Source: Gemmatimonadota bacterium
GTDB taxonomy: Bacteria; Gemmatimonadota; Gemmatimonadetes; Gemmatimonadales; Gemmatimonadaceae
Direction of reading: 5' to 3'
DNA length: 64,000 bases
NCBI GenBank assembly: GCA_016182795.1
Contig: JACPFW010000025.1
Coordinates: 1-64,000, forward strand
A program made the translations under genes and the position numbers. Shown here piece by piece: positions 24,060 to 32,441 of the stretch (its first letter is position 1; each line of letters starts with the position of its first letter). The notes below the pieces were generated by a model. That model was not told where the DNA came from. It made no database searches and was given only the letters and a program-made list of their open reading frames with translations.

Positions 24060-25972
24060 GCCCAGGTTCGTAACGCATCCGTCGCCCCATACTGGCCGTG
24101 CACCCAAGTGCCGGACGTCGCCGGGTCCAAATCCAGCGACAGGAAATCGGCGAAACGGTTTCGACCGCTAGAATCCAGAGCGAGATTCGGGGAGCTGCCT
24201 GCCTTCACCATGATCCACGGGCCCATCACGCCGGGAGCATCTGTGGCGCGGTGAACGGATGCGTGTATGGACGGGTAGCTCGTCTCGCTCGTCGTGTTGA
24301 ACGCGAGCACGGCGTTCCCTGAAGGGTCTACGGTGATGGCTGGGTGAAATGTCCAAACGCCGTCGGCGCCGACCAATCCCTGCTGCACCACCCTCGGAGT
24401 TCCTGGCCATCCGCTCACGTCCAACTCGGCCCATTTGATGGCAGTCACCGTGCCAGCGGCGAACCGCTGTCCCCAAGTTTGCGCCACCCAAAGTCGCCCG
24501 TTCCGGAAAACCGGACTCCTCGCCAGCGAACTCGCTCCTCCCACGTCCATCGCAATAGTGCTCGATGCCTGCGGTGCGTAACGAGGGAAATCACAGGTGC
24601 CGTCAAGCGGCACCACCTGCGTCGTGACACTCGGCGTTCCCGCCCCCGTCGTGACCCCCCAGACCGTGACGCCGCACACTGCCGACGGCGCACGGCCGAC
24701 GAAGAAGTGAACGGGCGCCGTGTCGAACATATGCGCGGGCATGAGGCCGGGTGCTACGTCCACGTTGTTCGGAAACGCGAGGTCGGTCCACGTGGTCGGC
24801 GCCCTGCCCGCCACTATCGACGCCTTGTCGAGAATGCGAATAATCGCGCCCATAGGCGCGCCGTCGGATTCGCGGTAACGGCGTGAGGTCACGATCAACG
24901 CGTCGGGGCTGGTCGCCAACACATCGAAGTCTGCCCAGATCGTAGTGAGGATCGGTGGATTCGTCGATCGCTCGACGTAGCGATCAATGGCGAAGAGATG
25001 CCAATCCGTCGGCAGAAGTGATCCCGGGGTGGCGGACTTCGACACAGCGATCATGTTGTGGCCGACACACGTGCCGGCCAGACAGGTTTGCGGATGGATC
25101 TTCGCGGCCTCAGCAACAAAGAAGCGACCAGTCGCGTCGTCATAGACAGCCGCAACATCGCCGGCACTGCTCTCGCCAGCGACCATGGCCGGCAGGAAGA
25201 ACTCGTGCAGCGGCTTCCGTGTGATTACCAGTCCGGCCTTCGACGCGATCACGACTTCCGCATTGCTGATGAAGACGATGCGATCCTGGCCCACAGCAAG
25301 CGCGGGATCGGAGGCGAGATAGTTCACGGATGCCGTGGTCACGGGAAACGCCGTTCCTTCGGCTCCCGCGGTCGGAAGCGTCACCGTGATGGCCGCGGTC
25401 GCGCTGCGACCCTCAGAAGCGACCGTGACGGAGACGAGCCCTTCCGCCACCGCTGTCACCAGCCCCTCACTCGACACCCGCGCCTTCGCCGAGTCGGAAG
25501 ACGTCCACGTCACCGCTCGGTCGCTCAGCCGTGATCCACTGGCGTCGAAGAGCGATGCGGAAAGCTGCTGGGTCTGACCGACGAGAACGCTGGCCGTTGC
25601 TGGCGTCACGGTAACGGCCGCGACGGGAATGAGACTAACGGTCAGCGTTGCCTGCCCCGTCTTGCCTGCCGTGGCAGCGCTGATCGTTGTTTGGCCCGAG
25701 GCGAGTGCGATGATCGCGCCGTCCCCAGAGATGGTCGCAACGTTGGTGGCGGACGAAGTCCAAATGACGGGTCCTAACGTGATCGCCCCGCCGTGTTGAT
25801 CGTATCCGCGGGCCGTGGCGAACGTCGACTGACCTACCTGGATATTCGTCGACGAGAGTGAGACGGCGACTGTCGTCAGCACGAACGAGGGTGCCGACGC
25901 TTTCTCACTGGCGCCGCCGCACGACAGCACGAGCCCGAGTGCCACAACCTGCAGAATGTGCGACTTCGGCAC
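24041..25972 (-). CDS. Secreted lipoprotein with Ig-like group 2 (Big_2) domains
   Basis: 643 residues. The GTG at 25972 starts a lipoprotein signal peptide with lipobox L-V-L-S-C-G-G. Two Big_2-like domains follow (residues about 35-115 and 120-200), each with the pattern V-x-V-T/S-x2-x-A/S-x-x-x-V-G-Q-T and W-T-S-S-x2-x-x-A-T/R-V-S. The remaining 400 residues form a beta-rich region with several Cys and many Trp/Phe and no family I recognise; it may be a beta-propeller. Big_2 domains are common in surface adhesins and large secreted proteins. The frame is open further upstream to 26101, but the lipobox and a CGGAG ribosome-binding site favour 25972. Codon use is less GC-rich than in the neighbouring housekeeping genes. 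Confidence 0.72.
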   Translation of the reverse strand: MPKSHILQVVALGLVLSCGGASEKASAPSFVLTTVAVSLSSTNIQVGQSTFATARGYDQHGGAITLGPVIWTSSATNVATISGDGAIIALASGQTTISAATAGKTGQATLTVSLIPVAAVTVTPATASVLVGQTQQLSASLFDASGSRLSDRAVTWTSSDSAKARVSSEGLVTAVAEGLVSVTVASEGRSATAAITVTLPTAGAEGTAFPVTTASVNYLASDPALAVGQDRIVFISNAEVVIASKAGLVITRKPLHEFFLPAMVAGESSAGDVAAVYDDATGRFFVAEAAKIHPQTCLAGTCVGHNMIAVSKSATPGSLLPTDWHLFAIDRYVERSTNPPILTTIWADFDVLATSPDALIVTSRRYRESDGAPMGAIIRILDKASIVAGRAPTTWTDLAFPNNVDVAPGLMPAHMFDTAPVHFFVGRAPSAVCGVTVWGVTTGAGTPSVTTQVVPLDGTCDFPRYAPQASSTIAMDVGGASSLARSPVFRNGRLWVAQTWGQRFAAGTVTAIKWAELDVSGWPGTPRVVQQGLVGADGVWTFHPAITVDPSGNAVLAFNTTSETSYPSIHASVHRATDAPGVMGPWIMVKAGSSPNLALDSSGRNRFADFLSLDLDPATSGTWVHGQYGATDALRTWAALIKP

Positions 25973-26041
25973 GGATCGGCTCCGGAGAAGGAACGAGCGT
26001 TCGCACAGTGGTTCGCGGCGCCAACACCGACGGTTCCCTGC

Positions 26042-26072
26042 AGTATAGTATTCCCGTGCTTTCGGGTGTCGA
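26042..26072 (-). promoter_or_regulatory. Possible promoter of the Big_2 lipoprotein gene
   Basis: On the minus strand TATACT (26047-26042) is a strong -10 match about 70 bases upstream of the GTG start. The nearest -35-like hexamer, TCGACA at 26072-26067, is 19 bases away, longer than usual. Confidence 0.3.
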
Positions 26073-26151
26073 TAGGCCAGTCCAACGAATTCCTCCCGCA
26101 CTCGGACGCGAGGCGTGCGGGCAGGCGGACCGCCCAGAGCGACGGCTATCG

Positions 26152-26814
26152 TCAGCGGTTGGTCAGCGCGAACGAGAGCACTTCGAGTTCCATCGCCAGG
26201 TCCATGCGACGCACGGTGACGCCAGCCGGCACGGTGAGCGGCGCCGTGGAGAAATCGAGGAGCGCGTGCACGCCGGCCTGCGCAAGACGCGTGGCGATTG
26301 ACTGCGCCGCCGCGGGCGGGAGCGCGAGCACGGCGATATCGGCGCGCAGGCGCTGTACGTCGGCCTCAAGATGGCACACGTCAGCGATCGTGACGCCGGC
26401 GAGTGTCTGCCCGATGCGGCGCGGATCGAGGTCGAAGATGCCAACGACGTGAAAGCCGCGGTCGCGAAAGCCCGGGAACTGCGCGATCGCCGAGCCCATG
26501 CGCCCGGCGCCGACGACCACGAGGCGCCACGTGCGGTCGAGGCCGAGGATCTGGCGAATGTGGGCGACGAGGTCGTGCGTGCCGTAGCCAAGCCCGCGTT
26601 TGCCAAATGATCCGAACGACGAGAGGTCTTTTCGCACCTGCGCCGGCGTCGTGTGTCCGCTCTGCGCCAGTTCACCGCTGGAGATGGTGGTCCGTCCGGC
26701 GCCTTCGAACTCCTCGAGGAATCGCAGGTAGAGCGAGAGCCGGCGAACGGTGGGATCGGCGATGCGTTTCACGGGGTCAGGGCGCGCGCGCGCGGCGGTG
26801 AAGAGGTGAGGCAC
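26152..26814 (-). CDS. rex: Redox-sensing transcriptional repressor Rex
   Basis: 220 residues. The N-terminal winged helix starts at about residue 15 with V-R-R-L-S-L-Y-L-R-F-L-E and includes T-P-A-Q-V-R-K-D-L-S-S-F-G-S-F-G-K-R-G-L-G-Y. The Rossmann domain begins V-V-V-G-A-G-R-M-G-S-A-I and binds NAD(H). Rex dimers bind DNA when NADH/NAD+ is low and leave it when NADH accumulates, so they report redox state. The ATG at 26814 gives a slightly extended N-terminus; an in-frame GTG 14 codons on is the alternative. A near-perfect Rex operator lies 40 bases upstream of the start (26854-26871), which implies autoregulation. Confidence 0.93.
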   Translation of the reverse strand: MPHLFTAARARPDPVKRIADPTVRRLSLYLRFLEEFEGAGRTTISSGELAQSGHTTPAQVRKDLSSFGSFGKRGLGYGTHDLVAHIRQILGLDRTWRLVVVGAGRMGSAIAQFPGFRDRGFHVVGIFDLDPRRIGQTLAGVTIADVCHLEADVQRLRADIAVLALPPAAAQSIATRLAQAGVHALLDFSTAPLTVPAGVTVRRMDLAMELEVLSFALTNR

Positions 26815-26853
26815 TGCGTCGCGGGCTGGCAGGCCCCCGCAGCGCGAACGAGT

Positions 26854-26871
26854 TTGTGAAATCCTTCACAA
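26854..26871. promoter_or_regulatory. Rex operator
   Basis: TTGTGAAATCCTTCACAA is an 18-bp palindrome with 7-bp perfect arms and a 4-base centre, the consensus Rex site. It sits in the 95-base gap between divergent rex and the exonuclease gene, so it could regulate both. Confidence 0.92.
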
Positions 26872-26909
26872 TCTAGGATGAGAGTCGGCGTCGTGGTACC
26901 GTTCTCCCA

Positions 26910-27557
26910 ATGAAGGCTTTTGCGAACTCCCGCTTTGCCGTGGTGGACGTCGAGACGACGGGGACCAGCCACGGCCATGGCGACCGCGTCACCGAAGTGG
27001 CGGCGGTGCTAGTCGAGGGAGGCGAAGTGGTCGGCGAGTTCCAGTCGCTGGTGAACCCCGAACGCCCCATTCCGTGGCGCATCACCGTGCTCACCGGGAT
27101 CTCGGACGCGATGGTCGCCGACGCGCCGCGGTTTGGTGACATCGCCGAGCCGCTCGCGGCCGTGCTGCGCGAGCGCGTGTTCGTGGCGCACAACGCGCCG
27201 TTCGACTGGGGATTCCTGGGCATGGAGTTTGCGCGCGCCGGACTCCCCGACGCGCTCACCGGCTCGCCGCTCTGCACCGTGCGCCTGGCGCGGCGGTTGC
27301 TCTCGCATCTCCCTCGGCGCAACCTCGACTCCGTGGCCGTGCACTACGGCGTGGAGATCGAAAGCCGCCACCGCGCGCTGGGCGACGCGCGCGCCACGGC
27401 GCTGGTACTCAAGGGACTGCTGCGGGATGTGGCGCGGGAAGGGGTGGAGACTCTGGAACAGTTGACGGAATGGATGGGACGGAGGGGGAACGTGAGGGCT
27501 CGACGAACTGCGTTGCCATCCTGGGTTCGGGGGAAGGGGCTGGGGGAAGGAGCGTAA
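26910..27557 (+). CDS. DnaQ-like 3'-5' exonuclease
   Basis: 215 residues with a DEDDh exonuclease fold: V-V-D-V-E-T-T-G near the N-terminus (Exo I), V-A-H-N-A-P-F-D-W-G-F (Exo II) and R-H-R-A-L-G-D-A-R-A-T (Exo III with the catalytic His). This is the proofreading-domain family of DNA polymerase III epsilon and related nucleases. The Arg-rich C-terminal tail (R-R-G-N-V-R-A-R-R) and the final G-K-G-L-G-E-G-A are unlike the family and abut the palindromic repeat at 27563, so the end of the gene may have been altered by it. Whether it serves the replicative polymerase or repair cannot be told from sequence. It shares its upstream region, including the Rex operator, with rex. Confidence 0.85.
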   Translation: MKAFANSRFAVVDVETTGTSHGHGDRVTEVAAVLVEGGEVVGEFQSLVNPERPIPWRITVLTGISDAMVADAPRFGDIAEPLAAVLRERVFVAHNAPFDWGFLGMEFARAGLPDALTGSPLCTVRLARRLLSHLPRRNLDSVAVHYGVEIESRHRALGDARATALVLKGLLRDVAREGVETLEQLTEWMGRRGNVRARRTALPSWVRGKGLGEGA

Positions 27558-27562
27558 CAGAG

Positions 27563-27689
27563 CGGAACGGGGAGGGGGGCCGGGACTAAGGGACGGGAAA
27601 TGAGAGGTGGAACGGGCGAGAAGAGCCGTCTTCACCTCGTTCCGCATCCCCTCTCTCGTCCCTTAGTCCCGGCCCTCCTCCCCGTTCCG
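27563..27689. repeat. Palindromic intergenic repeat, copy E (GGCCGGGACT subtype)
   Basis: The left arm CGGAACGGGGAGGGGGGCCG continues GGACTAAGGGACGGGA. The right arm reads GTCCCTTAGTCCCGGCCCTC and finishes CTCCCCGTTCCG. Arms match over about 35 bases, and a second pair of GGAACG-type blocks lies inside. It occupies essentially the whole gap between the exonuclease and the MBL-fold gene. Confidence 0.9.
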
Positions 27690-27705
27690 AGTGTATTTTT
27701 CAACC

Positions 27706-28611
27706 ATGTCCGCTCCCACTCCTCTCGTCCAATCCCGCCGTATCGGTCGCTTCAGCGTGCATGCGCTGCAGGCCGGCGGGCAGATGCTCGATGGCGGCGC
27801 GATGTTCGGCGTCGTGCCGAAGCCGCTTTGGGAAAGAAAGATTCCTTCCGATCCCCGCAATCGCATTCCCATGGGGATGCGCTGTCTGCTGATTGAGCAC
27901 GAGAGCGGGCTGGTGCTCATCGACACCGGCGCCGGGCACAAGGAGACGTCGAAGTTTCTCGACATCTACGGCATTGAGAACGACGGCGGCGGCCAGCGCA
28001 CGATGCTCGAGGCGGCCATCGTCGCCGCCGGCTTTTCGCCGAGTGACATCTCGCTGGTCATCAACACGCACCTCCATTTTGACCACGCGGGGGGCAACAC
28101 GGCCCTCGAGGCCGACGGACGGGTGGTGAGCGCGTTTCCCAACGCGCGGTTCGTGGTGCAGGCCGGCGAGCGGCACTACGCCATGCACACCAACGAGCGC
28201 ACCGCGGCGTCGTATTTCCCGCGCAACTGGGAGCCGCTCCGCGAGGCGGGCAAGCTGGATCTCGTGGACGGCGCGACCGAAATCGTGAAGGGCATTCGCT
28301 CACTCGTAACGCCCGGGCACGTGCCGTTCCACCAGAGCATCCTGATTGACGGCGGCAGCGAGATGGCGTGCTTCCTGGGCGACGTGATTCCCACGCACAT
28401 CCATATGCCGCTGCCGTGGATCATGGGCTACGACGTGGAGCCGCTGCGCACGCTCGAATCAAAGCGCGCCCTGCTCGAGACCGCGCTCGCCGAACAGTGG
28501 CTGCTGATTTTCGAGCACGACGCGAGCGTGGCGTGGGGGTATGCCAAGCATGATGGGAAGGCGTATTACTGCGACACAACTGAACGGAACGAGGAGGGGG
28601 GCCGGGACTAG
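27706..28611 (+). CDS. Metallo-beta-lactamase-fold hydrolase
   Basis: 301 residues. The zinc-binding signature T-H-L-H-F-D-H-A-G-G is near residue 121, and further metal ligands are likely in V-T-P-G-H-V-P-F-H and F-L-G-D-V-I-P-T-H. The overall pattern (I-E-H-E-S-G-L-V-L-I-D-T-G-A-G-H) fits the N-acyl homoserine lactonase/thiol-ester hydrolase-like branch, but the substrate is not evident. The ATG at 27706 starts M-S-A-P-T-P; a GTG at 27691 is also in frame. The last nine codons (R-N-E-E-G-G-R-D and the preceding residue) and the TAG lie within palindromic repeat F, so the natural C-terminus has been replaced or extended by the repeat. Confidence 0.85.
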   Translation: MSAPTPLVQSRRIGRFSVHALQAGGQMLDGGAMFGVVPKPLWERKIPSDPRNRIPMGMRCLLIEHESGLVLIDTGAGHKETSKFLDIYGIENDGGGQRTMLEAAIVAAGFSPSDISLVINTHLHFDHAGGNTALEADGRVVSAFPNARFVVQAGERHYAMHTNERTAASYFPRNWEPLREAGKLDLVDGATEIVKGIRSLVTPGHVPFHQSILIDGGSEMACFLGDVIPTHIHMPLPWIMGYDVEPLRTLESKRALLETALAEQWLLIFEHDASVAWGYAKHDGKAYYCDTTERNEEGGRD

Positions 28612-28711
28612 GGGACGAGGGGTGGGATTCGGAACGGGGAGGGTGATCATCTCGTCCCCCTTGACGATTCCCCCTGCTCGTCCCTTCGTCCCGGCCCCCC
28701 TCCCCGTTCCG
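28585..28711. repeat. Palindromic intergenic repeat, copy F, overlapping the MBL-fold gene
   Basis: The left arm CGGAACGAGGAGGGGGGCCG continues GGACTAGGGGACGAGG; the right arm reads GTCCCTTCGTCCCGGCCCCC and finishes CTCCCCGTTCCG. The first 27 bases are in frame with the upstream gene and supply its stop codon. The infC promoter begins 31 bases after the repeat. Confidence 0.9.
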
Positions 28712-28741
28712 TAAGCCGTTACCAAGAGTGCATATAGCCCG

Positions 28742-28770
28742 TTGACACCACCCCTCTGTTCGGCTAGCTT
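28742..28770 (+). promoter_or_regulatory. Sigma-70 type promoter of the infC operon
   Basis: TTGACA at 28742-28747 is a perfect -35 box; 17 bases later comes TAGCTT at 28765-28770. Transcription would start near 28777, giving a leader of about 175 bases before infC. Confidence 0.7.
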
Positions 28771-28898
28771 CAATGGACAATCAGCCAAGTGGGTAAGCGA
28801 ACGCTTGCCCCACCCGTCGGCCACCAGTTTGTGAGGGTGTGCTTCCGGAGTCCCGAGAGCAGCGGCGTGCACCAATCGTGCGCGCGCGTTGTCTGTTC

Positions 28899-28932
28899 GC
28901 GGATCCGGAATCGGGTCCGCGTTTTTGTTTTC
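28899..28932 (+). terminator. Attenuator-like terminator in the infC leader
   Basis: GCGGATCCG (28899-28907) pairs with CGGGTCCGC (28912-28920) including one G-U pair, with a GAAT loop, followed by GTTTTTGTTTTT. It lies 22 bases upstream of the infC start and downstream of its promoter, so it can only act on infC leader transcripts. A second stem (GGGTAAGCG with CGCTTGCCC, near 28790-28812) lies earlier in the leader. Confidence 0.75.
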
Positions 28933-28953
28933 CCCGTCTCGAGGTAACGAGTC

Positions 28954-29472
28954 ATTCAGGATACCACCAAGCGGCCTCCGCGCGTCAACCGGCAGATTCG
29001 TATCAGCCCAGTGCGCGTGATCGGGGCCGATGGCTCACAGCTTGGCATCATGGAAGTGGACGCGGCTCTCGCGTCCGCGGTGGAGCAGGGGTTTGATCTC
29101 GTCGAAGTGGCCCCGCTCGCCCGACCGCCGGTGGTCCGCATCATGGACTACGGCAAATACAAGTTCGAGATGGCCAAGCAGGCGCGGCAGGCCAAGAAGA
29201 AGCAGCATGTGATCCTCCTCAAGGAAGTGAAGTACCGTCCCGGGATCGAGGACCACGATTTCGACACCAAGACGCGCCATGCCCGGCGTTTCCTGGGAGA
29301 AGGCAACAAAGTGAAGGTGACGTTGATGTTCCGTGGCCGTCAGATCGCCCATCCCGAGCTGGGAAAGGCGGTGGTTGACCGGGTCGCGACCGAGTTGGCC
29401 GACGTGGCGAAGGTGGAAGTGGACGCCCGCCTCGAAGGCAAGTCGATGACGATGATTCTCACGCCCAAGTAA
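28954..29472 (+). CDS. infC: Translation initiation factor IF-3 with AUU start codon
   Basis: 172 residues. The conserved IF-3 beginning [15 protein letters not shown] lies upstream of the first GTG (29011), so translation must start earlier. The only candidate is the ATT at 28954, preceded by GAGG 9 bases upstream; the in-frame stop TAA at 28945 excludes anything further. An AUU start is a known hallmark of infC, since IF-3 itself discriminates against it and so represses its own synthesis. The N-domain, K-rich linker ([11 protein letters not shown]) and C-domain are complete. rpmI starts 13 bases after the stop and rplT follows, the classic infC-rpmI-rplT operon. Confidence 0.95.
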   Translation: MQDTTKRPPRVNRQIRISPVRVIGADGSQLGIMEVDAALASAVEQGFDLVEVAPLARPPVVRIMDYGKYKFEMAKQARQAKKKQHVILLKEVKYRPGIEDHDFDTKTRHARRFLGEGNKVKVTLMFRGRQIAHPELGKAVVDRVATELADVAKVEVDARLEGKSMTMILTPK

Positions 29473-29485
29473 GCGAGGCTGTTCG

Positions 29486-29683
29486 ATGCCGAAGATGAAG
29501 CGACATGCCGGCGCCAAGAAGCGCTTCTCCGTGACGGGGAAGGGCAAGGTGCGCCGCCTGAAGGCCTACAAGAGCCACATCCTGACCAAGAAGACCGCCA
29601 AGCGGAAGCGCAACCTGCGTCGCGCCGCGATTGTCGCCACGAATGGCGAGGCGAAGAACATCAAGCGCCTGTTGTCGGCCTAA
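29486..29683 (+). CDS. rpmI: 50S ribosomal protein bL35
   Basis: 65 residues, very basic, starting [14 protein letters not shown] and containing [15 protein letters not shown], as in all bL35 proteins. It is the middle gene of infC-rpmI-rplT. It ends 9 bases before rplT. Confidence 0.97.
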   Translation: MPKMKRHAGAKKRFSVTGKGKVRRLKAYKSHILTKKTAKRKRNLRRAAIVATNGEAKNIKRLLSA

Positions 29684-29692
29684 GGAGGAGAC

Positions 29693-30052
29693 ATGCCACG
29701 CGTAAAGAGCAATCCGGTTCGCCTGCGCCGCAAGAAGCAGGTGATGAAGGCCGCCAAGGGCTATTTCGGCGCGCGCAGCAAGCTGTGGGGTCCGGCCAAG
29801 GAGTCGGTGGAGCGCGCCTGGCGCTACGCCTACCGCGACCGCAAGAACAAGAAGCGTGAGTTCCGCAAGCTGTGGATCGTCCGCATCAACGCGGGCGCCC
29901 ACCTCAACGGCCTCAACTACTCGAACTTCATGAACGGCCTGTCGAAGGCCGGCATTGAGATCGACCGCAAGGTGCTCGCCGACATCGCCGTGCTCGATCC
30001 GGTGGCGTTCACGGCGCTCGCCGAGAAGGCGCGGGCCGCGCTGAACGGCTAA
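29693..30052 (+). CDS. rplT: 50S ribosomal protein bL20
   Basis: 119 residues with the typical start [14 protein letters not shown] and the conserved [22 protein letters not shown] and [10 protein letters not shown] segments. bL20 is needed early in 50S assembly, and in several bacteria it represses its own operon by binding mRNA. The ribosome-binding site TAAGGAGGAG is almost perfect and overlaps the rpmI stop. A strong terminator follows. Confidence 0.97.
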   Translation: MPRVKSNPVRLRRKKQVMKAAKGYFGARSKLWGPAKESVERAWRYAYRDRKNKKREFRKLWIVRINAGAHLNGLNYSNFMNGLSKAGIEIDRKVLADIAVLDPVAFTALAEKARAALNG

Positions 30053-30069
30053 GCGCTGCCTAGAGCGTG

Positions 30070-30111
30070 AAACCGGCGGGAGCGATTGGCTCCCGCCGGT
30101 TTCTTTTTTTT
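30070..30111 (+). terminator. Strong rho-independent terminator of the infC operon
   Basis: AAACCGGCGGGAGC (30070-30083) pairs perfectly with GCTCCCGCCGGTTT (30089-30102) around a 5-base loop, followed by C and eight T. Confidence 0.95.
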
Positions 30112-30154
30112 CTCGACGCTGGTTGGGTGATGGCGGATGGCGGACTGCCGATCC

Positions 30155-31207
30155 CTACGGCTCGACGCCGACCGCTTCGCCACTCTTTGGGGTCAGCGTC
30201 GCCACCTGCTTCTCGAGCTTGCGCAGACGACACAGCAGTTCGGGGAGCTGCTGCAGCGCCACCCACTGGCGCTTGGCCTGCTTGTCGGGGACGGCGGGAT
30301 ACCCGAGCACCGTCTGTCCGTCCTCGAGGTCGCGCGTCACGCCTGACTTGCCGCCGACCGTCACCTGGTGGCCAATCGTGAGATGTCCGGTGACGCCGGT
30401 CTGCGACGCGATGACACAGTAGTTGCCAAAGGTCGTGCTTCCGGCAAAGCCGCACTGGCCCATGATCAGGCAGTGCTGACCGAAGACGACGTTGTGCGCC
30501 ACGTGCACCAAATTGTCGATCTTGGTGCCGGCGCCGATGCGCGTGGAGCCGAGTGCGGCGCGATCGATCGCCGAGTTGGCGCCGATCTCCACATCGTCAC
30601 CGATGACGACGGTGCCGATCTGCAGCATCTTGCGGTGCTGCCCCTGGTCGAACACGTAGCCATAGCCGTCTGACCCAATGACCGTGCCGGCGTGGATCGC
30701 CACGCGATGGCCGATCTGTGTGCGAGCGTAAACGACGACATTGGGATAGAGCCGCACATCGTCGCCGATCTGGCAGTTGGGGCCGATGTGGTTGCCCCCA
30801 GTCAGCACCGTACGGGCGCCGATGACCGTGCCCGGGCCGACCTGACAGTAGGCGCCGATATGCGCCGTCGCATCGACGCGCGCGGTGGGGGCGATGATGG
30901 CCGTGGGATGCACGCCGGGCTCGAACGTGTCGGGCGGATACAGGAGCGGAAGCACGCGGGCGGCGGCGATGCGCGCGTTGGCGACGCGAATGAGCGTCTT
31001 GCCCGAGGCCGACGCATAGTGTGCCGATACGAGCACCGCGGACGCGGCGCTCGCGTCCGCGGCGGCAAAGTGCCCGTTCTTTTCGGCGAAGGTGAGGTCC
31101 CCGGGGCGGGCTTGAGCGGCGGCGCTAAAGCCGCTGAGTGAGATGCTGCCATCACCGATCACCTCGCCGTCGAGGTGTGCTGCGATCTGGGCCGCTGTGT
31201 GAGTCAT
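30155..31207 (-). CDS. lpxD: UDP-3-O-(3-hydroxyacyl)glucosamine N-acyltransferase
   Basis: 350 residues. An N-terminal uridine-binding domain (1-100) leads to a left-handed beta-helix of hexapeptide repeats (about 105-300), including [14 protein letters not shown]. The conserved catalytic region [12 protein letters not shown] holds the active-site His. The C-terminal helix is coiled-coil. LpxD adds the second acyl chain in lipid A synthesis, so this organism makes LPS and has an outer membrane. The ATG at 31207 is the family start; the frame continues open upstream. It stands alone, divergent from pheS, with no other lpx gene in view. Confidence 0.94.
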   Translation of the reverse strand: MTHTAAQIAAHLDGEVIGDGSISLSGFSAAAQARPGDLTFAEKNGHFAAADASAASAVLVSAHYASASGKTLIRVANARIAAARVLPLLYPPDTFEPGVHPTAIIAPTARVDATAHIGAYCQVGPGTVIGARTVLTGGNHIGPNCQIGDDVRLYPNVVVYARTQIGHRVAIHAGTVIGSDGYGYVFDQGQHRKMLQIGTVVIGDDVEIGANSAIDRAALGSTRIGAGTKIDNLVHVAHNVVFGQHCLIMGQCGFAGSTTFGNYCVIASQTGVTGHLTIGHQVTVGGKSGVTRDLEDGQTVLGYPAVPDKQAKRQWVALQQLPELLCRLRKLEKQVATLTPKSGEAVGVEP

Positions 31208-31415
31208 GGGGATGCCCGGTAAGTGCGGTTGGCGGATCGAGAAGCATACCATGGCGCGCGGCCGCCCGCCCCGCAACGCGGGCCGCGGGCCGCGGGCCGA
31301 GGTCACCCTCTCGGCGCAGGGCGCCGACGGTGCTCGGAGGCGCGTGATTGCGCTAGATTTCACCACGTCCGTCACCCGACGGCCGGCTCCTTTCACCGTT
31401 CACCGCACCACACGC

Positions 31416-32441
31416 ATGACTCTCGACGAATTCCGCTCGGCCGCCGAGTCGCTGCGCCGCGACGGCCCCGCGCAGGTGGCGGCCGCTGGCACGCTCGACG
31501 CGTGGACCGAGGCGCGCAATCACCTGGTGGGACGCACGAGCGGACGGCTCTCCGAGCTCATGACCGCCCTCGGCACGCTGCCCAAGGAGGACCGCCGCGA
31601 GGCGGGGCTCCTCGCCAATTCGGTGAAGCAGGAACTCGAGGCGCTGCTCGATGCGCGCCACGTAGAGCTCCTGCGCGCGCAGCAGCAGGGGCCGTCGATT
31701 GACCCGACGATGCCCGGCCGCGCCGACTGGCAGGGGACGGTGCATCCGGTCTCGCTCGTCATCGACGAAGTCGTCGACATCTTCCGCGAGCTGGGCTTCA
31801 CGATCGCGCTCGGCCCCGAAGCCGAGCACCCGTGGTACAACTTCGGCGCGCTCAATTTCCCGGCCGACCATCCGGCGATGGATCTGCACGACACGCTCTA
31901 TCTGGACGACCTCGTGCTGCGCACGCACACGTCGCCGGTGCAGGTGCGCACGCTGCAGCAGTATCCGCCGCCGATCCGCATTCTCGCGCCGGGCAACGTG
32001 TACCGCGCCGATCCCTTTGACGCATCACACGCGCCGATGTTCGCGCAGGTCGAAGGGCTGGTGGTCGACGAGGGGATCACGTTCGCCGACCTGAAGGCGA
32101 CGCTGACGCGATTCGCCAACCGCTTCTTTGGCGAGACGAAGACGCGCTTTCGCCCGTCGTACTTCCCGTTCACGGAACCGTCGGCCGAAATGGACGTGCT
32201 GTGCGGCGTGTGCAAGGGGAGCGGCTGCCCGGTGTGCAAACACAGCGGCTGGGTGGAGATCCTCGGCTCGGGGATGGTGCATCCGGCCGTGCTCGAGAAC
32301 GCCGGCATCGACAGCGAGAAGTACACGGGGTGGGCGTTCGGCATGGGACCGGCGCGCACCGCGCTGGCCCGTCATGGCATTCCCGACATCCGCATCCTGT
32401 ATGACTCGGATGTCCGTTTCCTGGAGCAGTTCGCCCGATGA
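31416..32441 (+). CDS. pheS: Phenylalanine-tRNA ligase alpha subunit
   Basis: 341 residues. The N-terminal coiled coil that contacts tRNA spans about 1-85. Motif 2 is G-N-V-Y-R-A-D-P-F-D-A-S-H-A-P-M-F and motif 3 is F-G-M-G-P-A-R-T-A-L-A-R-H-G-I-P-D. Between E-P-S-A-E-M-D and G-W-V-E-I-L-G-S-G-M it has C-G-V-C-K-G-S-G-C-P-V-C-K, a C-x2-C-x4-C-x2-C cluster likely to bind zinc; many bacterial PheS proteins lack it but it occurs in a subset. The ATG at 31416 is the family start. pheT overlaps the stop by 4 bases. Confidence 0.95.
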   Translation: MTLDEFRSAAESLRRDGPAQVAAAGTLDAWTEARNHLVGRTSGRLSELMTALGTLPKEDRREAGLLANSVKQELEALLDARHVELLRAQQQGPSIDPTMPGRADWQGTVHPVSLVIDEVVDIFRELGFTIALGPEAEHPWYNFGALNFPADHPAMDLHDTLYLDDLVLRTHTSPVQVRTLQQYPPPIRILAPGNVYRADPFDASHAPMFAQVEGLVVDEGITFADLKATLTRFANRFFGETKTRFRPSYFPFTEPSAEMDVLCGVCKGSGCPVCKHSGWVEILGSGMVHPAVLENAGIDSEKYTGWAFGMGPARTALARHGIPDIRILYDSDVRFLEQFAR

